Source: Ursus arctos
Lineage: Eukaryota > Chordata > Mammalia > Carnivora > Ursidae
DNA: 64,000 bases
NCBI RefSeq assembly: GCF_023065955.2
Contig: NW_026622841.1
Coordinates: 21,449,501-21,513,500 of the forward strand
Direction of reading: 5' to 3'
The translations under genes were made by a program, and so were the position numbers. The number at the start of each line of letters is the position of its first letter. Position 1 is the stretch's first letter. Positions 23,343 through 34,548 of the stretch are shown here, one piece after another. The notes beneath the pieces are model-generated. The model searched no databases, was not told the origin of the DNA, and saw nothing but the letters and a program-made list of their open reading frames with translations.

Positions 23343-25410
23343 ACTATTCTAGAGAATTTCCTATTCTTTTCAGCTGCCGTGTACCTATGTTCAAATAGAA
23401 TAATGTTATCAGGATCTTGTATATTCTTGTGGAGAATTTTTGGGTTTTAGTAAAAAACGAAAAAAAAAAAAGAGTAACTCAAAAAAGTGGTAGAAAGTAA
23501 AGTGTTATTCTGAATCTCGGATTGCAGTTTATCTGTATTTGAAGACGAATTTTACATTCCATATGTGCCTAGCTTCTGACCCCCCCTTTTTTTGTGGCCT
23601 AATCTACTTTTAATCTCTCTCTTCTGTGAGTGTGTACATGGGATGAAAATAGATTTTTATTACTGACGAAGAATAACAGAATGTAGAGTAAACTCATACT
23701 ACATAAAGTATATTCGGCTCCAAGTCAAAACCCAGCACGGCGTCTGGAATTGAGTACTGTTCTGGGTGAGCTGTTTTTCACCTTTATGGCAGCGCAAGTA
23801 ATTCTGGCTACATGACATGAAGCATGAGTACCTCTTCAAAGGAAAGGTGTGAGAAAGCCTCAGGTATCATAATTATCAGCTCCAAGGCAACCCTGGTCAA
23901 AAACAGAGAGACCTGTAAACATTCAAGTTCACACTCTGAATTGTGTCCGGATGGGAATCAATTGCCGTGTAGTACCGAGAGACCTAATAAACAGAAGTGT
24001 GTGCGTGACGGCAAGAGTCCTCACTCCCTCCAAGCTGATCAGATGGTCAGTATGATCGCCTTCATGCTAAAATGCACTCCCCTTTGCAATTACTCAACTC
24101 TTCTGCCTGTGGCCAAAACCCACAGCACAGAAAGCACATTAGAGCGAGGTTGTAAGCTTTGGGTAGGAAGGAATAAGGCACACTGAGTAACTGCAAAGAG
24201 GGAGGGGAAAAAAGACAGGACTTCCTCACTTAATTTTCGTCTAATGAGCCCTCCCGAGACCCAAACTCCGCTGCAGATTTCCTCCTTTGGCAGCCTTCAG
24301 AAGCAGAGGTCTAATCCCCTTTTCAAACTCAAGTTCATCGCCAGTGCAGTTATTCCAGCAGTGTTGTACTAAGCATCTCACAGTATGGTGGGGCAATATC
24401 CATTTCTCTAGGACAATCGTGTTAGAGGAAAATCGATTAATTCAGCTTGCTGGATTTCCTGCATTTGGAGCCAAGCAGCATCTAAACATATTAGCCAAAG
24501 TTAAACAGAAAAGCAACAATAGTTAACATCCACACTGTAAATGAAGAAGTCGCTCTAGCAGCCGCAAGCCATGCTCTATAAATGCCATTCACAGAAGAAC
24601 CGTCCTGAGGGGTGGCAATGTGGTCTTGATCCAAAGTAATTGTTTCTCCACCACTTCACCCAGGCTTCTTCTGACCAATTCTTGGATGGAAAGAATGAGA
24701 GAGAATCAACAGTTTTGGGGAGCATCACCATTCTTGGAGAAATCTACTTTTGAAATTAAAAATAAATAATTGGCTTTCAGTATAAATGCAGAGGCCAATG
24801 CAAATCCCATGCTTGCCTATAGTTCTTGACTAGGACACTTCTATGTAGTGTCTCACCACAGCACAGAAAATGATGGCTCATTCAATCTGTACATACTAAG
24901 ATCAAATAACATAGCTATTTCCCCCCAAATTATCTACTTAAGACAGAGGGAAAACATCGCAAAGAGGGGACAGAAAAAAAAAAATGTAGGATGACCTTAA
25001 TTTAGCTCAGGTTTACTCTGAAAGGTAATTCAAAATGTAAAAATAAACACAAAACCCCAAAATTAAAATTTAAATGAAGGTCAAACCACCCCAGAAAAAA
25101 AAAATTTTTTGAGAAAGGAATTTCCTTCACTAAAGAGTTACTCTGATTATTATCTATATATAACCTTAAATAGGCTTATGGAGAGATTTAGCTAAGCAGC
25201 AGTTGTATTACAGAACCCCCTGAAGATAGGTTAATTTTAACATAGTCAAGACGTCCTCATCATTTGGTAGTTACTGAACCAGAGTCTAGAGCATGTAATT
25301 ATAAGCTATCCTCTGTAGCGTTACCAAGAATTTCAATAAGTCAAACCCTCCAGTTACTGTAGTTTCTTTTCCCTTTGCCCAAGTAATAGGAAGCTGGACT
25401 TGGAAGCTTT
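23343..25410. other. unique non-coding stretch
   Basis: About 2 kb with no recognised transposon. It includes an A run at 23460-23471 and A/T runs near 25100. A 120-codon frame at 23824-24186 is cysteine/serine/lysine-rich without a recognisable domain. I judge it a chance open frame, but it is one of the longer ones outside repeats. The block 24230-24600 has the 'aatcgattaattcag' homeodomain-type motif and may be a conserved non-coding element. Confidence 0.45.
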
Positions 25411-25414
25411 ATTC

Positions 25415-25560
25415 ATAATTATCCAACCCCACATTTCACAGATAAGGAGAGTAGGTGCTTGAGAGGTACAGAATTTGTCCAAAATTAGACAAGAGCCAAG
25501 AGTAAATTCAGTCTCCAAATCTAGGGCCAGAAGAGCACTAGACCAGGAGTTGGGAGACAA
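25415..25560 (-). mobile_element. MIR SINE
   Basis: Antisense MIR: 'ccaaccccacatttcacagataaggaga', 'gcttgagaggtacagaatttgtccaaaattagac', 'gagccaagagtaaattcagtctcc'. Confidence 0.7.
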
Positions 25561-25700
25561 GACAGTTCCCGACCTGCCTCAGTCATTTAACTGACTGGCA
25601 AATCCAAAAACCAATGGGGATCTCACTTTCTTCATAGACGTTAAGGGATTGAGAACAGGGGGGTCTCCTTGGCTCTTCTAGTTACACCTACAATTGTGAT
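25540..25700 (+). mobile_element. MIR SINE, opposite orientation to its neighbour
   Basis: Sense MIR: 'gcactagaccaggagttggga', 'gacctgcctcagtcatttaactgactgg', 'tctcactttcttcatagacg', 'ggtctccttggctcttctag'. It abuts the antisense MIR to its left, so the two form a head-to-head arrangement of ancient SINEs. Confidence 0.55.
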
Positions 25701-28360
25701 GAGAAGTAGCCATTTAATCCAAGCATTTTAGTGTCTGGTATCTTTCCTCTAATACAGTAGGTGAGAGTTTTAATAATCCAGCCCTAGGCATTAATTTATG
25801 ACTGTGGCCTATGCTGGTTCCCACTGGGAGGTAGCTGCTTTCAAAGATAAAAGTTATCAGAAAGTGTTATGACAGGGGCCTTAGATTTTGTATGGAGCAA
25901 ACTGGTCCACGTGCCATTGCTAGCTTTCATGACACAGATGCTTTATTCTCAGCAAGGATAAGAATTTATAGAAGGAAATCTGTAACACAAATCTTGATTT
26001 TTTTAATTTTTATTTTGAAAGATCTTTGACAATGTCTTATTTTATAGCCTAATACTGGTGAAATGAAAGTAAAGTTAGTTGGATTTGTAATATGTTGAGC
26101 AACTGCATCCAAAGAATATCGGCTTATGGACTCACTCCGGCTCAAGGGAAATGTTTAAAAAACCATGAGCTCCAAACGTTACCACAAAAAACAAGCAAAA
26201 TTAAATAATTAAAATTAAAAAATAAAAATCTTAAAGCTGTTGTCTAGTGGAGTAAAGCAGAGCTCTGTCCTTCGTTGTGTTCAAATGCGATATTTTTATG
26301 AAGAACACAGTCAAATTAGTAGATGGCCAAAAAACAAAACAAAACAAAATAAAAACATCTGGGATCTCTAGCACCTCTACCTCTAGCATATCTAGGATGG
26401 AATGTTCTATTTGGGGATCCATCCGAAACAAAAATGTCAAACATATTTATACAAACAAAACTGTCAAGAATCTCCCCCAATAGACTGAAACAATGGCAAA
26501 AAAGATGAAATGTAGCAGAGATAAATGTAAAGATTTATTTTTAGAGTAAAAAAAAAAAATCAATTGGATAAATATAACCAAGAGAATCCTGTCTTGACAA
26601 GTAGTTGAAGTGAAAGCTATCTAGGGAATTTGTTGACCAAATGTTCTGTCTGCATTAAAAGTCTGAGGGGCTTCTTTAAAGAAGCTAAAACAGTAGCCAG
26701 TATTAATAAAACACAAGCTAGAGAATAAAAGATATTAGAACACAGCTGGGGAATTATGTCATTTCTGGTCATTAAACTCTTACGTGGCACCTGAGAGATT
26801 AAAGATTGTTCCAATGAAGATGAAGTTATATTGTTTGAGAAATGGTTGGAAGAAATGGTGCTGTTTAGTTTGCAAAGATGGCCCAGTAAGTGAATAAAAG
26901 CTCTTTTATAAAATTTGATGAGGAGCTTTGGGATGATGATTAAATTTATTGGTACATATCCAAAAGATGGGTTAAAGTTAAAGAGGGACCTTTTTTTGGC
27001 TATCTACAAAGATGCAGCTATAGATTTAGGGTCTTCAACCAGGGACAAAGTTAAACAAAATAAGTAGTTTATTCTGCATCATTTCATGCATAATCATGAA
27101 GGCTGTGACCAAGATTCAAAAATAAATAAGTAAATGGAATAAAAAAGTTTTGTTGATTTGTCAGGAGGTTAGATCCTGTGGTATGAAAAGTTTCTTCCAT
27201 TGCACTTTTTATGATTCTATGAATAACTCTGTCTACTCTAAAGAATGGTGGCAGTGATGAGAAATTTTCTTTCTAATAGGAATCAGGTCAATAATGATAT
27301 TAGCTTACAAATGGGCAGTAATAGCAAGCCTACTACTTTAATGACTAAGGGATCTCTAATGTAAAATATTTACACAATTGTATACTTAACATAGTTATTG
27401 GAATTATTTCCCTGTAATTCCTTGCCCAATACCCTGCATGGATTTACTGTCATGCAATTAGATTTCTCATATTAGGTATTTTGTCATACCTTTGGGCCTG
27501 GCCTTAGGCTATATAGAAACAGATCAAATGAATGAGTTGTTGCTTGATCTGGCAGTCATCTTTTCAAAACCAAGTCCATTAAATACTAGATTGGAAACTG
27601 CCTCAAATAGTAAGCAAAATAAGCTTCCCTTCATGCCTCACTGACAAACTATAGCACTACAGATGTTTATTATTTCATTATTACTATTTTTTAAGGAAAA
27701 AAATGAACTCACATTTCTTAGTAGTAGATTTGTTTGTTTTCTTTAAAGGTAACTTTGGAAAGCAAAGATAAGACAATAAAAAGCAAACAAGCACCCCATT
27801 CCTGGCCTTCTCTCAAACTGGAGCTACAAAAAGTGGTCTCCAAGGTAAATAGGGAAAGTGAGCCAAGGTTCACCTTGGGAATCATAAACTCAAAAGACGG
27901 TTGAGAGTCAAAAGCTACTCTGATTAGGTTTCCTAAATGTCATGTATCTTTACCAGTAGTCTTTATGTTTAACCTCAGACCGACTAAGCCCCCATGCTGT
28001 TCCTCATAGCAATTATTCTAAACATGTATTCAGTATCCCTCATTCTCACCTTCTACAGATAATGTGATCTCCTCAATAATGAGAAAATGAGGACTATTAA
28101 GAATGGGCTCCCCTCCCTCAACTTCACTTTGTTTTTTAATGTCTCCCCTTCAGCTTCTGATGTTTCCCCAAGCCACACTATACCCTCCCACAACACTCCC
28201 ATTCCTAAGGCAAGCTCTGACCATAATATCCACCTAGACTCATTCTCTTAAGGCCAACCCACTGTCTACTGAAAAAGTCATTAGCCCAGAAAATATTTAG
28301 AGTCCTTATTTCAACCTCTAATCAACTTACTTTTCTGGTCTCTCCTACAAATCACCTTTC
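25701..28360. other. unique AT-rich non-coding stretch
   Basis: About 2.7 kb with A-rich runs (for example 26331-26352 'aaaacaaaac' repeats and 26549-26560) and no recognised transposon. No frame exceeds 70 codons. Confidence 0.45.
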
Positions 28361-28369
28361 TGCTTCTTA

Positions 28370-28690
28370 TTCTGCAATACCCTGCCTACCTCCAAAAATA
28401 AGCCCAATGTTTTCTTGTTCCCATGCTTAGAATAACAGTCCACACACCCACCCCCATTCCAAGCCAATTTCCACCTAATGTACTTTTTCATCATCTTTAA
28501 CTTTTCAAATTCTTCCCTCCCTTTCAAGGGAAAATAATACTTGTTTCTCAATTGCCTCAGCATTTATCTGTTTGTATTTTGAATTAGATAGTACGCATTT
28601 TATATCCCCTACTAGATTATAAACTCCTTAAGGGATGGGCTCGTTCTGAATGCCCATAGTATCTAGTTCTAATATTTGGAATGGCTATCG
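28370..28690 (+). mobile_element. L2 LINE 3' part
   Basis: L2 3' landmarks: 'attgcctcagcatttatctg', 'gtattttgaattagatagta', 'ctagattataaactccttaa', 'gggatgggctcgttctgaat', 'gcccatagtatctag'. The upstream boundary is unclear. Confidence 0.5.
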
Positions 28691-28964
28691 TCTTTTTTCT
28701 CTCCTCCCTAATACAAATGTAATTAATTTATCCAATGTTCTGAACTCGATGAAGGTACACGTAGGAAAAGGCTTCATTTTTCTCAAACACTGCCTTCTAA
28801 CATACTCTGTCACACCTCTTTCAATCTTTCCTTGGTGACATATCTGTCCCCTGTGACTTTCTGGTCATTTTTAATTAGAAGACAATCTCATTTAGGTAAA
28901 CAACTATGATTAGCTTACCAGTATTAGTACATGACAGTCCAGTCTAATAAAACTGGAATCTTAA

Positions 28965-29345
28965 ACCTGGCCAGTACTCCTCATCGTCATAAAAAACAAG
29001 GAAAGAATGAGAAACTGTCATAGATTGGTGGAGACTGGAAGACACGACAACTACATGAAATGTGGTGCTCCGGTTTGATTTCTGAACAGAAAGAGAAAAA
29101 ACTGGTGAAATCCAAATAAAGTCTGGAATTGTGTTATTGGTAAGGCACCGATGTTACTTTCCTACTTTTGACAAATATATTATGGTAACACAAGATGTTA
29201 ACAATGGGGGAATCTGGGTGAGGCGTATATGGAAATCCTCTTTTGTATCTTTGTAACTTTTCTGTAGATCTATCTATCTACTATCCATCCATCCATCCAT
29301 CCATCCATCCATCCATCCATCCATAATTTCTTTCAAATAAAAAAA
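28965..29345 (+). mobile_element. old L1 (L1M) 3' untranslated end
   Basis: Collinear with the mammalian L1M 3' UTR: 'aaaaaacaaggaaagaatga', 'gaaactgtcatagattggtg', 'agactggaagacacgacaac', 'tgaaatgtggtgctccggt', 'aactggtgaaatccaaataa', 'agtctggaattgtgttatt', 'caagatgttaacaatggggg', 'gtatctttgtaacttttctg'. The body then meets an ATCC microsatellite, probably grown near its 3' end. No ORF2 remains. Confidence 0.85.
29264..29325. repeat. (ATCC)n / (ATCT)n microsatellite
   Basis: Two ATCT units then about ten perfect ATCC units, at the end of the L1M 3' UTR. Likely length-polymorphic. Confidence 0.95.
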
Positions 29346-31540
29346 GGGGTTCTCACATCCAGTTCTAAACTTCTCTCTACCCACTCCCACCCCTGACCTG
29401 ACCACTTCTGCTACCTTTCACGAATGTTTAAGAGCTCCTCACAGGATCTCAATAATCTAGGGGAACTCATCTGTGATTATCCTCAAACTTCCTTGATAAC
29501 TAATTAAAAGCCCCATGCACCATCCTGTTACATACGGAAAATGAATTAGCATACATTGCAGTTCGGGAACATCAGTGAAGAGAGACTTTCTGATAGCAAA
29601 CTTAACATAAGATCTGTGTTACACAAAAAGATCAAAACACTGACACAGGGATCTTTAAAGTGTGAGTAGATACTGATTTGCATGACATGAGATCAGTTCT
29701 GCCTAAAGCCAGAGAGCAGACTTAATAGCTTCTCAACGTGCCCCATTCTTCCCATGTGTTATGTGTGAATGTCAATTTTCAAAAGGGGGCATTCCTACCA
29801 CTTTGAATCTTGAAAAGAGAATTACAAGTATGTTTAAATGGCAGAGAAACAGCAATGAATGGAGCTCTCAAAGGATGTGACCTGAGGGCAGGACAGAAAG
29901 AGAGTTACATAAATCTGTCAGTGCGGAACATAAATCTACCAGAACCTAAGGATCTGTCATGGAGTATCGTGCTTCCAGGTTACATTTTCTTCGGAAGCAC
30001 TTTTCCAAAGTTTCACAGCCAGCCCACCTCTCTTGGAAATGATGCTTTTACTTGGAATTAATATTTCCAAATACAGTTAGTGTTTCAATGATTTGCAGCT
30101 ATCGACTTTTAAGAGAGAAGTGATCACACAGAAGGAACTCTGACATTTCCATGACATTTTCTGCTGAAAGGGAAAAAGAAATTATTTCTCTTTCCTTCTT
30201 TTTAATTCAATGCTGAGTTAGAGATGGAGTGAGAAGAGGGAGGGAGAGCTTTCTGCCCACAAACAGGATTCTCTTAGTTGCCACTCTAGATGACATGCCC
30301 CAATGCTCGTTTTTATATTGCTATTTTCTCAGATGTCTTAGGTTCTCCTGATACCATCAACTGAGGATACATTATAGAGACACTTATGTCATCATGCTGT
30401 TGAAATTTGAGACTTTTCAGATATAACATGCTTTATATTCAAGATTTTTATTCACCATGGGACTGTCTCTCTGGTCTTGTTTTCATTATTGGCAGGGAAA
30501 ACGTTTGCCAATTTTCCTTTTTCATCTTTTCCTCCCCGACATATTTAAAGGGGGAAAAAAAGGAGAGACGCAACTTCAGGTCCTAGTAAAGGAAAGCAGG
30601 GCTGAGGTATTATCCTCAAGGTAAATGTTAAAATGCATATCTTAGACAAATTGCTGGCACAGCTGTCAACGCTGTCAGAAGTAAGTTCTCACTATTTTTA
30701 GGTGCGACTGAAAAGACTGGGTTACTAGGTGTCCCTTTCTTTACTTTCAGAAAAGCAGGATGCCTATGGATGTTACGCAATCTCCTTCCTTAGAGATCTT
30801 TGGAGAATAACGCTCATCTGTTTTGAAAGGTGTACCCAAGAGTTCTGATCAAAGGTCACACATTGATTAGGTCACCTTCAAAAGAGATCTTTAATGTCAG
30901 TAGCTCATATTCTAGCACAGTTTGTCCTCCTGACCAACTGAGAGTCATCATTATTTTATTTGAATACTAGCATTAAATTATATTTTTTAAACATATAGGA
31001 AATTTATTCCACAAACAGGAATGTTGACAGTCAGTGATGGGGGCAGGGGTTGCTACAACTTTACAGTCTGATTCCAAACTGGCAGAGAAGCAAGAGGAAC
31101 CAATTTGGAAAGTGTTGGTACTGGATCATCTATTCTGGAACAGTCTGGAATCCATCTGCTCTGAGCTTAACCTCCTGGCACAAACAAAAACACACTTCCC
31201 AACATTTTTATTCTAATTAGGATGATGTTTCCATGTGTTCTGGAAACAACATGATGCTGAGGTAGCTTCCCGGGGTTGGATATAAAGTCACCAGTGTAGG
31301 AGCCAACGTGTGTCCCTGTGTTTGCTCTGAGTTGACAGTCTCTCCTCTATCTGGATGTGACCATAGTGTTTACTGATTTAATTAAGGACACTCATGGTTC
31401 TTTGGAAAATAGATAAGAAAAAATGAGGGGTTCAAATGATTTAAGTGGAAAAGTGTTAGACAAGCTCTTAAGCTACTTGGTTTCTAATCTGGTGCCTTCT
31501 AGATACCAGCTCTCTGAAGATACCTTACAGGTGTCATCAC
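29346..31540. other. unique non-coding stretch
   Basis: About 2.2 kb without recognised repeats. An 83-codon frame at 29810-30061 has no family features. Short A/G runs occur near 30550. Confidence 0.45.
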
Positions 31541-31554
31541 ATGTTTTTTAAACA

Positions 31555-31556
31555 TA

Positions 31557-31591
<35 letters not shown>

Positions 31592-31592
31592 A
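31555..31592. repeat. (GAT)n trinucleotide microsatellite
   Basis: About eleven perfect GAT/ATG units. In one plus-strand frame they would read as poly-aspartate; there is no other sign that it is translated. Confidence 0.95.
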
Positions 31593-31676
31593 CCTTTTCA
31601 CACATTATAATTTTGTTGGAGTCATCCCATGAAATATATTATATGAAGACAATAATAAAAATAAGCATACAAACAG

Positions 31677-31679
<3 letters not shown>

Positions 31680-31719
<40 letters not shown>

Positions 31720-31836
31720 TAGGCTCCATGCCCAGCACAGAGCCCAAGACAGGGCTTGAACTCAAGACACTGAGCTCAAGACCTGAGCTGAGATCACGAG
31801 TCAGATGCTTAATTGGCTAAGCCACCCCGGTGCCCC
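31680..31836 (-). mobile_element. CAN-SINE lacking its CT-rich 3' part
   Basis: On the minus strand: head 'ggggcaccggggtggcttag', 'tcgtgatctcagctcagg', up to 'gcatggagcctactt', then directly a long A tail, seen here as about 36 T at 31681-31716. The CT-rich segment present in other copies is missing. The near-perfect 11-bp duplication 'acaaacagagc' (31669-31679) and 'acaaatagagc' (31837-31847) shows a complete insertion, so the short form was the molecule inserted. Confidence 0.93.
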
Positions 31837-31847
31837 ACAAATAGAGC

Positions 31848-32315
31848 ACTCTTATTACTGACAATTCCCAGAAGAGGTTGCCTAGAGATACGTTGGCCAA
31901 CACTAAGTCCATCCTATGTGTAAGCCCAGAAGGAGAGAGAAAAAAAGAACAGCTTCTAGATAGATATGGACCCTTTTGTTTCATACTTTTTATAGATAAA
32001 GCAATAGCAACAGAATGGATGACAAACATTGAGGAATTTGATGGGAAACACCTCAAAACTATATACTATGCTACAGGTAGACTTTCCTAGTTTCTCAACA
32101 ACAGAACTGGTCAGTCATTGGCTCGTTAACCACTCCAGTCCATAAGCAAGGTGTTTGAAGTGCTGACATGTACTAAGGAGGTGTATTTTCTAAGGGAATG
32201 GAAATTTCCCAAGATCAAATCCATTTAAGGAAATGCGGCATGCGATACAAAAGTAACACAATTGCCAGGACTCTAGAGCCAGAAGTATGGTTCATTCAAG
32301 CAATAAAATATGATC
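31848..32315. other. unique non-coding stretch
   Basis: No repeat recognised. Short opposing frames at 31817-32090 partly overlap the SINE and are chance. Confidence 0.4.
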
Positions 32316-32319
32316 AGTG

Positions 32320-32795
32320 TGCCTAGAAGCAGGAGATCAAAGGTGATGAGATAAAAAGAGACTGGTGAGGGAGACAGCAGGGGCCAATCCTGTAGGACCT
32401 CTCAGGCCAAACTGAGGAAGTTATTCATCCTAAAAGCCATTAAACTCAGTGGAAGGTTGTGAACAGAGAGTGACGTGTTAGAATTTTATTAAAAATTTTA
32501 AAAAGTTAACAGCACGTTGGCCATGGTGGGGAAAGTGAATTGCAGAGTATACAAGCATAGATATATGATAGGTGATGACAACAAATAAAGGCAAGAAATA
32601 TATCTGAGATGTAAAATGCCTGGAAATTCACAATTGGGTATTTGGCAGGGAGGGGTTACGAAGAAGATGGAAGAGGCAGGAAAGATGCCCAGGTCTCTGG
32701 ACCATGCAGGTGATTGCACGGTGGCACCACCTGACTGAGCTAAAGATTCTAGCACAGGATGGTGTTTGGAGTGAGGAGGAATACTGAGGTATCTG
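32320..32795 (-). mobile_element. L2 LINE fragment
   Basis: Antisense L2: 'gacagcaggggccaatcctg', 'taggacctctcaggccaaac', 'aaagccattaaactcagtgg', 'gttggccatggtggggaaag', 'gaagatggaagaggcagga', 'gatgcccaggtctctggacc', 'gcaggtgattgcacggtggc'. It ends just where the 41-bp array begins, so the array probably grew from its edge. Confidence 0.65.
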
Positions 32796-32802
32796 AAAAG
32801 AA

Positions 32803-33169
32803 ATGGAGTATCTGGATATATCAGTCTAAAGTAAAAGTCTAGAATGGAGTATCTGGATATATCAGTCTAAAGTAAAAGTCTAGAATGGAGTATCTGGATA
32901 TATCAGTCTAAAGTAAAAGTCTAGAATGGAGTATCTGGATATATCAGTCTAAAGTAAAAGTCTAGAATGGAGTATCTGGATATATCAGTCTAAAGTAAAA
33001 GTCTAGAATGGAGTATCTGGATATATCAGTCTAAAGTAAAAGTCTAGAATGGAGTATCTGGATATATCAGTCTAAAGTAAAAGTCTAGAATGGAGTATCT
33101 GGATATATCAGTCTAAAGTAAAAGTCTAGAATGGAGTATCTGGATATATCAGTCTAAAGTAAAAGTCTA
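32803..33169. repeat. perfect 41-bp minisatellite, nine copies
   Basis: Units start at 32803, 32844, 32885, 32926, 32967, 33008, 33049, 33090 and 33131, at exact 41-bp spacing. Each begins 'atggagtatctggatatatc' and ends 'aaagtaaaagtctaga'. By eye the units are identical, and the last is cut at its final bases by a SINE. Perfect identity argues for a very recent expansion or strong homogenisation. No unit follows on the far side of the SINE. Confidence 0.97.
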
Positions 33170-33365
33170 GGGGCGCCTGAGTGGCTCAGTCGCTAAGCGT
33201 CTGCCTTCAGCTCAGGGCGTGATCCTGGTGTTCTGGGATTGAGCCCCACATCGGGCTCCTCCGCTGGGAGCCTGTTTCTTCCTCTCCCACTCCCCCTGCT
33301 TGTGTTCCCTCTCTCACTGGCTATCTCTCTCTCTGTCAAATAAATAAATAAAATCTTAAAAAAAA
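33170..33365 (+). mobile_element. CAN-SINE, bear-type form, at the array edge
   Basis: Head 'ggggcgcctgagtggctcag', diagnostic 'ctcagggcgtgatcctggtg', 'gggctcctccgctgggagcc', 'gctatctctctctctgtc' and an 'aaataaataaataaaatctt' tail. The 14-bp target-site duplication 'taaagtaaaagtct' lies at 33155-33168, inside the last 41-bp unit, and at 33366-33379. The element therefore landed in or at a copy of the unit. Confidence 0.97.
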
Positions 33366-33483
33366 TAAAGTAAAAGTCTGAGTAATCACATAAATTTGAG
33401 ATTCATTAGTACACAGAAGCTGAATGTCCACAAAATGAAATCTCATAGAACAAAAACATTCAGTGATTTAAAAAAAATTAAAT

Positions 33484-33500
33484 ACACACACACACACACG
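33484..33500. repeat. short (CA)n run
   Basis: About eight CA units in AT-rich sequence. Confidence 0.85.
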
Positions 33501-33624
33501 TATATCAACTCCTTCTGTTTGTTTTTCCTTTAACGTATTATTCACTTAACTCTGAAGTTTTCTTCCAAATCACATATGATCATGTATATTTTTCATATTC
33601 CCATGCTACTACATATTGAAGTAA

Positions 33625-33818
33625 GCTAATAATAGCTACCATTTATGAGCCCCTATTATATACCATATAGCACGTAATATAATTTAGCCTCAATTATTGT
33701 ATGGCTTTGCAAGGTAAAAATCACTATTCCTATTTTACAGATGAGATATTGAGGTTTAGAGATTTTACTTAACTTTCCTAAAGTCACACAGTGTCAGAAC
33801 TAAATCCTAGGTGTAAAT
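33625..33818 (-). mobile_element. MIR SINE
   Basis: Antisense MIR: 'aataatagctaccatttatgagcccc', 'cctattttacagatgagatattgagg', 'tttacttaactttcctaaagtcacacagtgtcagaac'. Confidence 0.88.
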
Positions 33819-34545
33819 AACTAAAACATTTATTACCTTTTCACTTTTTAATACCATTTTGTTATTCTCCATAATTCTTTTAAAGAGCCAATAGGACACA
33901 CCCAACATAAGAATGTAACAAAGGGTATAGTTGGAAGTTTTGAAAAAGGGCAATCTATCTGTTTCAGCCAATCTGAGTGTGTTACTCACCAATGTATGCT
34001 CAGACACATGCTTCGTATCAAAGGATGGCTGAAGAATGAACCACCATATTAATAAAGGGATGAATTTTCCCATAGAGAATTGGAAAGTATGTGTGACAGT
34101 ATATAAGTAATTAGATATTAGACTCTGTTGTAACTATAGGTATGCTCAGGAATGGCTATGCAGATTTCAAAGGGGTGTGAGAATTGAATGGGGCCCGGAG
34201 TCCTCCAGGGAAAAGATGACAAGCAGGGAATTCTCTTCCTGTTACAAGGGGAACCACAGGCCTGGGAGATGCGTGCTGTGAACTGAAACCAGCATTAGTT
34301 TACAGTGGTTGATGCAGATATGGTTGTCAGGAGGAAGGCATTGGACATTTATGAGAGGAATAAATAAAGGTGAGAATTAAAACAAAAAAAAAATAACACC
34401 ATATATTAAGCATAGTTAGAACATTTTACCGATCTTTATTCTAATCACCTTACCAACAACCATCCCTAAATGCTGTCAAAAGGGAGCAATGCTTAAAACA
34501 GACCAAAAGAACCTAAAGAAGAAAGCCAACTATTTGACAGTGTAA
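33819..34545. other. unique non-coding stretch
   Basis: No family recognised. 'gaataaataaagg' followed by an A run at 34383-34393 looks like a retroposed 3' end, but I cannot identify a parent or a duplication. Confidence 0.4.
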
Positions 34546-34548
34546 ACT

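Noticed and set aside
23824..24186. 120-codon frame outside known repeats
   Set aside because: No domain, signal or family resemblance. Length is compatible with chance in 64 kb of six-frame sequence. It would be worth revisiting only if conserved in relatives.
31541..31759. Open frame encoding an Asp run and a Phe run
   Set aside because: Produced entirely by the GAT microsatellite and the T-run tail of an antisense SINE.
32803..33169. Possible CRISPR-like array (regularly spaced identical repeats)
   Set aside because: Copies are contiguous 41-bp tandem units without unique spacers, in a mammalian genome. It is a minisatellite.
34141..34393. Possible processed pseudogene ending 'gaataaataaagg' plus A run
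   Set aside because: No recognisable parent protein, no target duplication found, and the A run is short.
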